Of a stretch of 64,000 nt of DNA, positions 17,608 to 26,290 are shown in pieces. A program made the position numbers and the translations under genes. The stretch comes from Paludibacteraceae bacterium (GTDB taxonomy: Bacteria > Bacteroidota > Bacteroidia > Bacteroidales > Paludibacteraceae). Position 1 is the stretch's first letter; each line of letters begins with the position of its first letter. Below the pieces are notes generated by a model. That model saw only the letters and a list, made by a program, of their open reading frames with translations. It had not been told where the DNA came from and did not search any database. Location: the NCBI GenBank assembly GCA_017446585.1, contig JAFSQL010000006.1, positions 1 to 64,000 on the forward strand, read 5' to 3'.

Positions 17608-18204
17608 ATGACAAAAGAAGACATACAAGCCCTTTTGACAGCGGAAGCCAACGCGGTAAAGTCGCTTCCCATTACAGAAGACTACCAAACAGCCATCAAA
17701 TTAATCGTTACGCATGTTAATGAAAAAGGTGGCAAACTTGTTTGCAGCGGAATGGGGAAAGCTGGTCAAATTGCAATGAACATCTCAACGACTTTCTCCT
17801 CAACGGGAACACCATCCGTCTATTTGCACCCTGCTGAAGCGCAACATGGTGACCTCGGTCTTCTTCAGCCCAACGATCTGCTTCTCTTGGTTAGCAACAG
17901 CGGGAAGACACGTGAAATCATTGAACTGGTTCAACTCACACATGGACTCTATCCCGACATGCCTTACATTCTCATAACAGGCAACCAACAAGGCGAATTG
18001 GTCCAAGACGCAGCCGCCACGTTACTGACAGGAAATCCTCCGGAAGTGTGTCCATTAGGAATGGCACCAACAACATCGACAACAATGATGACTGTGATTG
18101 GTGACATTTTGATTGTCGGCACAGAGCGTGCCATTGGATTTACGAAAGCACAATACGCATTACGCCACCACGGAGGTTATCTGGGACAAAAATCCAGACA
18201 ATAA
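17608..18204 (+). CDS. SIS-domain sugar-phosphate isomerase, KpsF/GutQ-like without CBS domains
   Basis: Predicted cytosolic phosphosugar isomerase, similar to D-arabinose 5-phosphate isomerases that feed KDO synthesis for lipopolysaccharide. One SIS domain fills the protein: GGKLVCSGMGKAGQIAMNISTTFSSTGTPSVYLHPAEAQHGDLG, then LLVSNSGKTREIIEL, and PTTSTTMMTVIGD. These match the KpsF/GutQ active-site stretches, including the HGDLG loop. At 198 residues it has only the SIS half; standard KpsF/KdsD carries two CBS domains and is about 320 residues. A CBS-less form is known in some bacteria. It is followed by a hairpin that doubles as the end of uvrA. Confidence 0.8.
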   Translation: MTKEDIQALLTAEANAVKSLPITEDYQTAIKLIVTHVNEKGGKLVCSGMGKAGQIAMNISTTFSSTGTPSVYLHPAEAQHGDLGLLQPNDLLLLVSNSGKTREIIELVQLTHGLYPDMPYILITGNQQGELVQDAAATLLTGNPPEVCPLGMAPTTSTTMMTVIGDILIVGTERAIGFTKAQYALRHHGGYLGQKSRQ

Positions 18205-18236
18205 ATACACTTCAAACTTAACTTCGGATTCTATTT

Positions 18237-21131
18237 TTACAAGGCTCGATTTCGAGCCTTGATTTTTTCTTTTATGTACTGACCAGTTATTGATTTTTTT
18301 TCTGTCACCAATTCCTCTGGAACACCTGCAAACACAACATTACCGCCCTTTTCTCCACCCTCTGGTCCCATATCTATTACCCAGTCAGCACACTTAATCA
18401 CATCCAAATTATGCTCTATCACAACAATTGTATTTCCCTGCTCAATTAGTCTGTCAAACGCTTTCATCAGCGTAATAATATCATGTTCATGTAGTCCCGT
18501 GGTCGGTTCATCAAATATATACAAAGTGTGATGTTGTCCAGCGGCACCTACGGCATTTACATCATTACTGATATATGACGCTAACTTCACGCGCTGGCTC
18601 TCCCCTCCGCTCAACGTGTCACTGCTTTGACCTAACTTCACATAGCCGATTCCAACTTCCTGCAATGGCTTCAAACGTGAAACGATACGTTGACATATTG
18701 ATTTGAACTTGCCATCCTCCGCTCCAAAAAACTCAATGGCCTGATTCACTGTCATATCCAATATATTCCGAATATTCGCACCACGATATTCCACCTCCAA
18801 GACTTCCGACTTGAACCCTGTCCCATGACAGGCTTCGCATGGCAACTCCAAATTTGCCATAAACTGCATCTCTATGGTCACCGTACCCGCCCCTTGACAT
18901 TCCTCGCATCTTCCGCCATCCACATTCAGAGAAAAATGCGCTGGTGTGAAACCCAATTGTTTACTCAACTGTTGTTCCGACATCAACTTTCGTATCTCGT
19001 CATACGCTTTCAAATAGGTGACAGGATTACTTCTACTGCTTTTCCCTATTGGATTCTGATCTACCTCTTCCACATTGTCAAGCAGTCTCACGCTACCAGA
19101 CAACTCCCCACAATCAACCACCCTTTCTGCCACTCCTCCTAATTTCCTTCTCAAAGCACAATATAATGCGTCACGTACCAACGAGCTCTTACCACTTCCA
19201 CTAACCCCGGTCACGGCAGTCATCACGCCAAGCGGAAACTTAACAGTCACATTCTTCAAGTTGTTTTGACAGACACCTTTTAACTCAATATAATCCCGCC
19301 ACTTTCTTCGTGTCTGTGGCAAGGCAACCTGTTCCAATCCTGTCAAAAACTTCAACGTATAGGACTCACTTTCTTGCGCTTGCTCTGCTGTTATATTTTG
19401 CAAATCTCCTTCATATACAACTTGTCCTCCATTCCTTCCTGCCATTGGCCCGATGTCTATAATATAATCAGCCGCACGCATAATCTCCTCATCATGCTCC
19501 ACCACAACAACAGTATTCCCCAACTGCTGCAAGCTACGCAACACCTTTATCAAACGTTCCGTATCACGACTGTGCAAACCAATGCTGGGTTCATCCAAGA
19601 TATACAAAGATCCAACAAGACTGCTTCCCAATGAGGTAGCCAAATTGATTCGCTGGCTTTCACCGCCACTCAAGGTTCTACTCTCTCTGTCCAATGTCAA
19701 ATACCCCAACCCGACATCTAACAAGATTTGTAATCTTCTGTTGATTTCCGTTAATAACCGTTTAGCTGTTGCCGCTTCCGATGTTGATAATCCTGCCTTT
19801 TTCGATGTTGAATTACCTGACTCCCCTATTTTTAAGTCCCCAAACCATTGTTTCAGTTCTATGATGGACTTGCGAGTCAAGTCCGTTATTGACGCTCCTC
19901 CGACCTTTACGTAACTTGCCTCTTTTTTTAGGCGTGAACCATGGCAGTCCGGACACGTCGTCTTCCCCCTATACCGCGCTAACATTACACGATACTGTAT
20001 CTTGTATTGATTCTGCTGGACAAAATCAAAAAAGGAATCTATTCCATACAAACCTTCGCTTGGACGCCCATGCCACAACAAATCTTTCTCTTCTTCTGTC
20101 AATTCATTGTATGGACGATGTATCGGGAACCCATAACGCTCCGATTCCATGACAAACGATTTTTTCCACTCGCTCATCACCTCTCCCCTCCAGCATATTA
20201 CAGCATCTTCATATACGCTTTTCCCTTTCTCTGGAATTACGAGGCTTTCATCAATACCCATTACCTTTCCGAACCCTTGACATGTCGGACACGCTCCCAA
20301 TGGATTATTATAAGAGAACATCTGGTCACTTGGCTTCTCAAAGGTCATCCCGTCAGCTTCAAAACGTTCCGAGAACCTTTTCTTTTTCCACCCTTTCTCT
20401 GAATCTATCCACAGTTCACATTCTCCCTGACCGTCATACATGGCACTCTCTACCGAATCCGTCATCCTGCTTCTCGTTGCGGCGTCAAACTTCACTGACA
20501 ATCGATCCACTACCAAACGTAACGATGACGGCATCGCAGATATCCCTGCCATCTTCTCCAAGCAGTCATCAATGAGCATAACCTCATCCTGTATGACTAC
20601 TCGACCATAGCCCTGTTTCGACTCCTCCTTCAAATGTTCAAGCCATGTCCGACCCTGCGGAACAACAAGACGCGTGAGCAACATCAACCTTGTCCCTTCT
20701 TCCAACGACAACATATAGTCCACGACATCTTCGGCAGTATGCGCTTTCACCTCTTCACCACTTACCGGCGAATAAGTCCGACCGACGCGTGCGAACAACA
20801 ACTTCATATAGTCGTAGATCTCCGTGCTTGTTCCTACCGTTGAACGTGGATTGCGCGTGTTGACCTTCTGTTCTATGGCTATCGCAGGTGGAATTCCACT
20901 AATGAAATCCACTGCGGGTTTACTCATTCCACCCAAAAACTGCCTTGCGTATGCTGACAAAGATTCCACATACCGTCTTTGTCCTTCCGTATACAAGGTG
21001 TCAAACGCCAACGAACTCTTACCACTTCCACTCACCCCCGTTATGACGACAAACTTGCCACGGGGAATCCTGACATCAATATTTTTCAAATTATGAACTC
21101 GAACTCCTCGCAAAGTGATATAGCCAGACAT
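18237..21131 (-). CDS. uvrA: Excinuclease ABC subunit A
   Basis: DNA damage recognition ATPase of nucleotide excision repair; the UvrA dimer loads UvrB at lesions. Starting at MSGYITLRGVRVHNLKNIDV gives about 964 residues; an earlier ATG at 21191 would add ~20 residues and overlap the upstream gene. Visible: first Walker A TGVSGSGKSSLAFDTLY, zinc-binding pairs CPTCQGFG, CPDCHGSR, CEECQGAG and CEACHGTG, both ABC signatures (LSGGESQRINLA, LSGGESQRVKLA), second Walker A TGVSGSGKSSLVRDAL and Walker B YIFDEPTTGLHEHD. All expected motifs are present. It lies 16 bp after the AI-2E-family gene on the same strand. Confidence 0.96.
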   Translation of the reverse strand: MSGYITLRGVRVHNLKNIDVRIPRGKFVVITGVSGSGKSSLAFDTLYTEGQRRYVESLSAYARQFLGGMSKPAVDFISGIPPAIAIEQKVNTRNPRSTVGTSTEIYDYMKLLFARVGRTYSPVSGEEVKAHTAEDVVDYMLSLEEGTRLMLLTRLVVPQGRTWLEHLKEESKQGYGRVVIQDEVMLIDDCLEKMAGISAMPSSLRLVVDRLSVKFDAATRSRMTDSVESAMYDGQGECELWIDSEKGWKKKRFSERFEADGMTFEKPSDQMFSYNNPLGACPTCQGFGKVMGIDESLVIPEKGKSVYEDAVICWRGEVMSEWKKSFVMESERYGFPIHRPYNELTEEEKDLLWHGRPSEGLYGIDSFFDFVQQNQYKIQYRVMLARYRGKTTCPDCHGSRLKKEASYVKVGGASITDLTRKSIIELKQWFGDLKIGESGNSTSKKAGLSTSEAATAKRLLTEINRRLQILLDVGLGYLTLDRESRTLSGGESQRINLATSLGSSLVGSLYILDEPSIGLHSRDTERLIKVLRSLQQLGNTVVVVEHDEEIMRAADYIIDIGPMAGRNGGQVVYEGDLQNITAEQAQESESYTLKFLTGLEQVALPQTRRKWRDYIELKGVCQNNLKNVTVKFPLGVMTAVTGVSGSGKSSLVRDALYCALRRKLGGVAERVVDCGELSGSVRLLDNVEEVDQNPIGKSSRSNPVTYLKAYDEIRKLMSEQQLSKQLGFTPAHFSLNVDGGRCEECQGAGTVTIEMQFMANLELPCEACHGTGFKSEVLEVEYRGANIRNILDMTVNQAIEFFGAEDGKFKSICQRIVSRLKPLQEVGIGYVKLGQSSDTLSGGESQRVKLASYISNDVNAVGAAGQHHTLYIFDEPTTGLHEHDIITLMKAFDRLIEQGNTIVVIEHNLDVIKCADWVIDMGPEGGEKGGNVVFAGVPEELVTEKKSITGQYIKEKIKARNRAL
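18241..18273 (+). terminator. Terminator made from the 3' coding end of uvrA
   Basis: AAGGCTCGAT / TTCGAGCCTT is an almost uninterrupted 20-base palindrome followed on the plus strand by GATTTTTTCTTTT. It ends the SIS gene transcript. On the minus strand the same bases are the last codons and stop region of uvrA (residues ...KARNRAL), with no T run on that side. Confidence 0.7.
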
Positions 21132-21147
21132 ACCACCCTTTTCTTCC

Positions 21148-22296
21148 TTAAGCTCCTGCTTCATTGCTTCCCGTTTTTTCAATTTCTCCACGACCCTCCA
21201 TTCGACTCAACACATACCGTCTATACAGTGACAACAATACGGAAGTCACTGGCAAGGCAACTATCATTCCTACTACGCCCAACAAAGACCCCCATATCGA
21301 TAGCGACAATAACATCACCGCTGGATTCATAGACATGTTCTTTCCCATAATACGAGGAACGATAAACATATCCTCCAAAACCTGCACGATAACAACAACA
21401 CCAAAGACTAACACCTCGGCCAACCAAAAGGGAGTTCCGTTCTGTTGGGCTCCGACAAAGGCAAAAAATCCTAATACCGGCAACATCACAAGTTTCAGAT
21501 ACGGAACGATATTCAACATTCCCATCAATAATCCTAACAAGATGCCCAAAGGTAATCCTATGATATAGAACCCGATAGACAACAAGATTCCAACCAAAGA
21601 CGCAATCTTAAATTGACCTCGAAAATAGCGGTTCATGTTCTCCTCCAAATCATGAAAAACCATCATAGTCAAACGTTCATAGCGCGACGGCAATAAACTC
21701 CGAAAGCCCTTCCCTATCGCTTCATAATCCAACAAAATGAAAACCGTGTAAAGGAAAACAATGAATACGACAAACAGAGAAACAATGAAATCCACCGAAC
21801 GACCTACGAATTGCCACAACCTTTCCAATATTACACGAACTATTTCTGTCACAGTTTCATCTTGCGCCCCGATAAATGCCGTCAAATCCATTGACAGCAA
21901 ATACGACGCTATTGCTTCTCGACCTTTCTCGGGCAGCAAGGTACTATTTTCTATTTCCGCTATATAATTTCCTATCAGGGACGACGCTGAGCCTATTTCA
22001 CGAACAATAGGCGGTATCACGATCAACAACACCAACAAAAAAGCCAACACAACACTCAATAACGTGCAAGCAATCGCAATGGGACGATGACGCATCCTGC
22101 AACGTTGTTGATAAAACTTCATCAACGGATACATCAAATATGCCAACAACCATGCTATCGCAAACGGCATCAGAACACCGCTCAACCGACGTACAAGCAC
22201 CAGCAACACCACCCCCACCAGAAGGCAGAGAAACAGTTTTACGGTTCTGTCAAACGTGAATGTTCCAAATAGCAATGATGACGTTTTGCGTTCCAT
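21148..22296 (-). CDS. AI-2E family transporter (PerM/YhhT-like membrane protein)
   Basis: Inner-membrane protein of the AI-2E/PerM superfamily, whose members export signals or exchange ions; the substrate cannot be told from sequence. The 382 residues hold about eight hydrophobic segments: a pair at the N-terminus (LFLCLLVGVVLLVLV, IAWLLAYLMYPLMKF), a third after a basic stretch, and a cluster in the second half. Typical family motifs are IPYLKLVMLPVLGFFAFVG and the late VLEDMFIVPRIMGKNMSMNPAVMLLSLSIWGSLLGVVGM. A -7 box TATATTTG (22343-22336) lies upstream. It is probably co-transcribed with uvrA. Confidence 0.88.
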   Translation of the reverse strand: MERKTSSLLFGTFTFDRTVKLFLCLLVGVVLLVLVRRLSGVLMPFAIAWLLAYLMYPLMKFYQQRCRMRHRPIAIACTLLSVVLAFLLVLLIVIPPIVREIGSASSLIGNYIAEIENSTLLPEKGREAIASYLLSMDLTAFIGAQDETVTEIVRVILERLWQFVGRSVDFIVSLFVVFIVFLYTVFILLDYEAIGKGFRSLLPSRYERLTMMVFHDLEENMNRYFRGQFKIASLVGILLSIGFYIIGLPLGILLGLLMGMLNIVPYLKLVMLPVLGFFAFVGAQQNGTPFWLAEVLVFGVVVIVQVLEDMFIVPRIMGKNMSMNPAVMLLSLSIWGSLLGVVGMIVALPVTSVLLSLYRRYVLSRMEGRGEIEKTGSNEAGA

Positions 22297-22335
22297 CTTT
22301 TTTTGTGAATCTTTTTGTCTATGCCTTTTGATTCA

Positions 22336-22343
22336 CAAATATA
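22336..22343 (-). promoter_or_regulatory. -7 box of the AI-2E family gene
   Basis: TATATTTG on the minus strand, perfect TAnnTTTG, 39 bp before the ATG at 22296. Confidence 0.5.
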
Positions 22344-22352
22344 TACAAAAAG

Positions 22353-22382
22353 AAAGGTCATAGAATTTCTTCTATGACCTTT
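22353..22382 (-). terminator. Terminator downstream of tRNA-Asn
   Basis: AAAGGTCATAGAA (22353-22365) pairs perfectly with TTCTATGACCTTT (22370-22382) around a 4-base loop. On the minus strand the stem is followed by CTTTTTGT. It separates the tRNA transcript from the AI-2E gene. Confidence 0.8.
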
Positions 22383-22454
22383 TCGCTAAACTTTCCTCCT
22401 AAATTTAGCGACCTCCCCAAATATCTTTGCAGACAAGAAGGGAGGCTCCCCTCG

Positions 22455-22528
22455 CGCTTCAAACAGGGCTTGAACCTGTGACCCCCTGATTAACAGTCAG
22501 GTGCTCTAACCAACTGAGCTACTGAAGC
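22455..22528 (-). tRNA. tRNA-Asn (anticodon GTT)
   Basis: Read on the minus strand it folds as a full cloverleaf of 74 bases: acceptor GCTTCAG/TTGAAGC (one G-U pair), D arm GCTC...GAGC, anticodon stem CCTGA/TCAGG around CTGTTAA (anticodon GTT), T arm ACAGG-TTCAAGC-CCTGT, discriminator G. CCA is not encoded. A -7 box lies just upstream (22566-22559) and a terminator downstream, so it is a single-gene transcript. Confidence 0.96.
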
Positions 22529-22558
22529 AATCCACAAAACGTTTCCGTTTTTGCGCTG

Positions 22559-22566
22559 CAAAGGTA
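22559..22566 (-). promoter_or_regulatory. -7 box of tRNA-Asn
   Basis: TACCTTTG on the minus strand, about 31 bp before the mature tRNA 5' end. Confidence 0.5.
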
Positions 22567-22588
22567 AACACTATTCTCGAAAATGCAA

Positions 22589-22596
22589 TACCTTTG
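22589..22596 (+). promoter_or_regulatory. -7 box of the SpoU methyltransferase gene
   Basis: TACCTTTG on the plus strand, 16 bp before the ATG at 22613; it lies downstream of an in-frame ATG at 22583, which is therefore unlikely to be the start. Confidence 0.5.
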
Positions 22597-22612
22597 TGAT
22601 AATTTTTTTAGT

Positions 22613-23167
22613 ATGACACATCGTAAACTAAAAATAGAAGAATTAGGGCGCATTTCTGTCGAGCAATACGCCAATAGTGACAAACTGCCACTTGTCATCG
22701 TTCTTGACAACGTTCGTTCCCAATACAATGTCGGGAGCATATTCAGAACAAGCGATGCCTATCGAGTTAGCGAAATAGTCCTCTGCGGCATCTGTTCACA
22801 ACCACCCAACGTGGAAATCCACAAAACCGCCCTTGGAGCGGAACTCTCTGTACCTCATCGCTATTTTAGCAAAACGACCGATGCGGTAAAATCTCTTCGA
22901 AATGAGGGCTACACGATTCTTGCCATTGAACAAGCGGAGCAATCAATTCAACTTCAGGACTTTGTGCCACAACAAGATAAAAAATACGCTGTCATTCTCG
23001 GACACGAAGTGTTTGGCGTGCAACAAGATGTCATTGACCTCTGTGACGATTGCATTGAACTACCACAGTTTGGAACAAAACACAGCCTTAATGTTTCCGT
23101 CACGGCAGGCATAGTCATCTGGGATTTCTTCAAACAAATTCGAAACTACAACACATTTCTTCATTAA
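22613..23167 (+). CDS. SpoU/TrmH family RNA 2'-O-methyltransferase
   Basis: S-adenosylmethionine-dependent enzyme with the alpha/beta knot (SPOUT) fold, methylating a ribose in tRNA or rRNA; the exact site is not clear. The three SpoU motifs are present: VLDNVRSQYNVGSIFRTSDA (motif 1 with conserved Asn and Arg), YAVILGHEVFGV (motif 2) and LPQFGTKHSLNVSVTAGIVIWDF (motif 3). The start at 22613 (MTHRKLKIEEL) is chosen because the promoter box overlaps the upstream start. At 184 residues it is a minimal single-domain form. A symporter gene follows 20 bp later on the same strand. Confidence 0.88.
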   Translation: MTHRKLKIEELGRISVEQYANSDKLPLVIVLDNVRSQYNVGSIFRTSDAYRVSEIVLCGICSQPPNVEIHKTALGAELSVPHRYFSKTTDAVKSLRNEGYTILAIEQAEQSIQLQDFVPQQDKKYAVILGHEVFGVQQDVIDLCDDCIELPQFGTKHSLNVSVTAGIVIWDFFKQIRNYNTFLH

Positions 23168-23187
23168 TCTTTTTCCCTCTAATAGCC

Positions 23188-24186
23188 ATGATGATTAGTT
23201 TTTTGAAACGCATTGCGTCCTATCTTGCTTCCTATGCTTCTATTTTCGTCATTGCAAGTGCCATTGTCGCTTTCTTCTTCCCTGATTTTTTTTCATGGAT
23301 TCGAGGCAATACGCAAAAGGTAATTTTGGCTCTCATCATGTTGACAATGGGGCTTACACTCTCAACTAATGACTTCAAGATTCTTTTCCAAAGACCTCTT
23401 GACATCCTTATAGGTGCCTGCGCCCAATTCCTTTTGATGCCTATCATCGCATATACCCTTGTCCACATTTTTCATCTGCAGCCAGCCCTTGCCATTGGCA
23501 TCCTCCTGGTAGGCTGCTGTCCCGGTGGAGTCTCCTCCAACATCATGTCCTTTCTCTGTCATGGCGATGTGGCATTTTCCGTAGGTATGACTTGCGCATC
23601 CACGCTTTTGGCTCCCGTCATGACACCTCTGCTCATGCAGATTACGGCCAATGAGATTGTTACCATCGATGCCATAGGAATGTTCAGAGACATTCTCTTG
23701 CTCACCATTCTTCCCGTTTCTATTGGAACCTTTCTTAACTTTTTCTGTTCCTCTAAAAGTTTTTTTCCTACTCTCCAATCCTTGATGCCAGGTGTTTCCG
23801 TAACCTGTCTCGCTCTGATTGTCGCAGGAGTCACTTCTTTTGCGCACGACGACCTACTTTTAGGAGGTTGGTCTCTTTTCCTATTGACTTTTTCAGTCGT
23901 GTTCTGCCATAATTCGTTAGGCTACATCACAGGCTTCGTCATCGGATATCTTTTCCACTTCAACACTGCAAAAAGAAGAACTATCTCCATCGAGGTTGGA
24001 ATGCAAAATGCAGGACTTGCCACGACACTTGCTCCGACCTTTTTCCCTTCTTTTCCACTTGCCGTCTTGCCTTGTGCTATATCATGCGTATGGCACTCCA
24101 TTTCAGGAACAATTCTTGCTGGACTTTTTGCAGCCTTCGACCACAACTCGAAACCGTCTAAAAGTGTAAACGAGCAAGGACACTAA
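23188..24186 (+). CDS. Bile acid:sodium symporter (BASS/SBF) family protein
   Basis: Inner-membrane secondary transporter with about nine or ten hydrophobic helices across 332 residues. Typical BASS stretches are LIMLTMGLTLSTNDFKILFQRP in the first third, LLVGCCPGGVSSNIMSFL (the PGGxxSN sodium-site motif), and IEVGMQNAGLATTLA (the second crossing motif with Glu and Gln). Members take up pantoate, bile acids, pyruvate or other organic anions with sodium; the substrate here is unknown. The 3' end overlaps the convergent helix-hairpin-helix gene by 29 bp. Confidence 0.88.
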   Translation: MMISFLKRIASYLASYASIFVIASAIVAFFFPDFFSWIRGNTQKVILALIMLTMGLTLSTNDFKILFQRPLDILIGACAQFLLMPIIAYTLVHIFHLQPALAIGILLVGCCPGGVSSNIMSFLCHGDVAFSVGMTCASTLLAPVMTPLLMQITANEIVTIDAIGMFRDILLLTILPVSIGTFLNFFCSSKSFFPTLQSLMPGVSVTCLALIVAGVTSFAHDDLLLGGWSLFLLTFSVVFCHNSLGYITGFVIGYLFHFNTAKRRTISIEVGMQNAGLATTLAPTFFPSFPLAVLPCAISCVWHSISGTILAGLFAAFDHNSKPSKSVNEQGH

Positions 24187-26278
24187 CATCTGTCCTGTGG
24201 TTTTTGTCTATCCGATCATAATTTGACCCGATATAATCTTGGTCAAACCTGCGTGTTTGACCTATCTTGGCATATAGCGTGACACATTTTCGCGGCTGAT
24301 ATCGCAATGTCGCATAAATTCTGACACCCTCGCCATTCGCTTGATTACTTGAATAGGAATACAAAACGTCATCTTCGTATGTATAGATGACATTGTCATA
24401 ACTATCTGTCTTGAAATAAGCAAAACGCAAATTTAATCGGAGCGGCACACGTCGAGGATTAATCCTTATCGTTGTTGTCAATTGGTAACCGTATGTTGCC
24501 GACAGGGTATCCACATGATGAGCCCGACACCAATCTATTCGCTCCGTCAGCGACAAAATGCCGCCACCCCAACTTTGTGTTCCCGACAGTGTCACCGCAT
24601 GACGACGATAGGGCAATGTCTGCAGGTTCTTTTCTGACTTGCTACCAATATCCGCATCTCGATCTCTATATCGGAACTTGGCAAAAAAGCCCCAATCATC
24701 ACTTGGCGAATAATCACACCGAGTATAAACATCCCAACCCGTTGTTGGTTTTGATATTCTATATTTTAGATACGGGAAACTATAGTAATCCACATATTGG
24801 ACCAATTTGAATCGCGCACTCGGAACATAAGACCAACCAATATTCGCTCCTCGCTCTCCGTTCACGCGACCTCCCTCCTCTATGGCGTTGGCAAAGGGTT
24901 GGTCATATCTTTTTGAATAATCTCGATACGATGCCAACATCGAAAGATAAGACGTCATTGCATATTCTATCACATGCAACTGTGCCATGTGCGCATTCTT
25001 ATCCGAAACCACTTCTCCCGAAAACGACAATCGATTCTTTCTTAGTCGATAGTCCACGCCAGCCGCTAAGGCATCTTTGCCGCCAAACTGATACCTGGCA
25101 TAATCTTGATTGGTCGGAACGCACATCTTGCTGAAATGAACATGAAGCACATTGACTCCGATCTCAGCATTACGCCATTGCGCCTGTAAGCGGCTTCCTA
25201 AGGAATTTGCTATTACCGAATCCTTATGATGCAATTCGCTTAGCGTCCTATGATATCCGTCTGATAACAAATGCGTGAATGTTCCTTGCTTACTTATAGA
25301 GGCGTCACCATGATAATGTGATGCGATAATTGACCACATTATATGTTTCCCGAACGACAATTCCGTTCCGATGCCTCGAAATCGAGGGCGTTCGCTCTGT
25401 CCTGTAAATCTACGAATACGACTACTTCTCGATGCTCCAGAATACAACATGCCTTGTATTCCTGTATTATATAACGTGTTCACAATCAATCCTCGTCCCC
25501 ATTGTACATTATAATCGCCAAGACACAGCGTTGAGACATACCTTATGGGACGTTCTAATTGAACGTAAAAGTTATAATTGTCAAAACCCCTTATCGAATC
25601 ATTCCAAAACTGTTCCCCCGGATCTTTCTCCATCGCAACTCCCACATAGATACGGTCTTTATAATGATATCGCATTTGCACCCCAATATATTCCGGACTA
25701 CCCAAATACGCACGACCTCCCTTTTTATAAGCGGAATCAGTGTAACCCAAACGGGTTTCTAACGAACGCCTATACTTGCTAACAATCTCATAATCTCCCT
25801 CACGCAACGCTCGCCGCCATCCAAATGTCTCTTTTTCATCCCTGTCTGAACCTATTTGAACATAGGGGAGCAGATTCTTAATATCCTGCCTTGATAACCC
25901 TTCAATCAACGACAATTCATTCGTTGTTCGTATCGGACCGTACTCGTAAACGTACTGACATAACGACTCTATCTGTGAGAAACTCAAAAATTTAAGGTCT
26001 TCAAGTTTCTCTCGAAGGTGCCTTCCATTCAAATCAATAGGTGATTCATAATACCTTTCAAGCGATTCCTCTAATTCCTCCAACTCCTCCTCGTTGATTG
26101 TTTCCTCATCCCTTTGAGATAAAATACAATCTAAAATTTCATCACGATTTTCTTTATAATAATCTGGAAAAGAATGCTTTATATTATTCGGGGGGGTAAT
26201 TTGCGACAAACAATTTTGCACTGCCAGAAATACTATCAAAGTAAGTCCGACAATGCGAAATCGTATGCCAAATTTCAT
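24158..26278 (-). CDS. Helix-hairpin-helix protein with a predicted outer-membrane beta-barrel
   Basis: Exported 706-residue protein of the Bacteroidetes type that joins a ComEA-like helix-hairpin-helix unit to a long beta-strand region. Residues 1-25 are a signal peptide (IVGLTLIVFLAVQNCLS). Residues ~60-140 carry repeated HhH-like helices (LEDLKFLSFSQIESLCQYV, LSLIEGLSRQDIKNLLPYV). After ~165 the sequence alternates aromatic-rich strands to the C-terminus (SVLARLHF), ending in phenylalanine as barrel proteins often do. A role in DNA uptake is sometimes proposed from the HhH unit but is not shown. It starts 12 bp after atpG on the same strand, so it sits at the end of the ATP synthase operon. 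Confidence 0.7.
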   Translation of the reverse strand: MKFGIRFRIVGLTLIVFLAVQNCLSQITPPNNIKHSFPDYYKENRDEILDCILSQRDEETINEEELEELEESLERYYESPIDLNGRHLREKLEDLKFLSFSQIESLCQYVYEYGPIRTTNELSLIEGLSRQDIKNLLPYVQIGSDRDEKETFGWRRALREGDYEIVSKYRRSLETRLGYTDSAYKKGGRAYLGSPEYIGVQMRYHYKDRIYVGVAMEKDPGEQFWNDSIRGFDNYNFYVQLERPIRYVSTLCLGDYNVQWGRGLIVNTLYNTGIQGMLYSGASRSSRIRRFTGQSERPRFRGIGTELSFGKHIMWSIIASHYHGDASISKQGTFTHLLSDGYHRTLSELHHKDSVIANSLGSRLQAQWRNAEIGVNVLHVHFSKMCVPTNQDYARYQFGGKDALAAGVDYRLRKNRLSFSGEVVSDKNAHMAQLHVIEYAMTSYLSMLASYRDYSKRYDQPFANAIEEGGRVNGERGANIGWSYVPSARFKLVQYVDYYSFPYLKYRISKPTTGWDVYTRCDYSPSDDWGFFAKFRYRDRDADIGSKSEKNLQTLPYRRHAVTLSGTQSWGGGILSLTERIDWCRAHHVDTLSATYGYQLTTTIRINPRRVPLRLNLRFAYFKTDSYDNVIYTYEDDVLYSYSSNQANGEGVRIYATLRYQPRKCVTLYAKIGQTRRFDQDYIGSNYDRIDKNHRTDVSVLARLHF

Positions 26279-26290
26279 TTAGGGAGTTGT

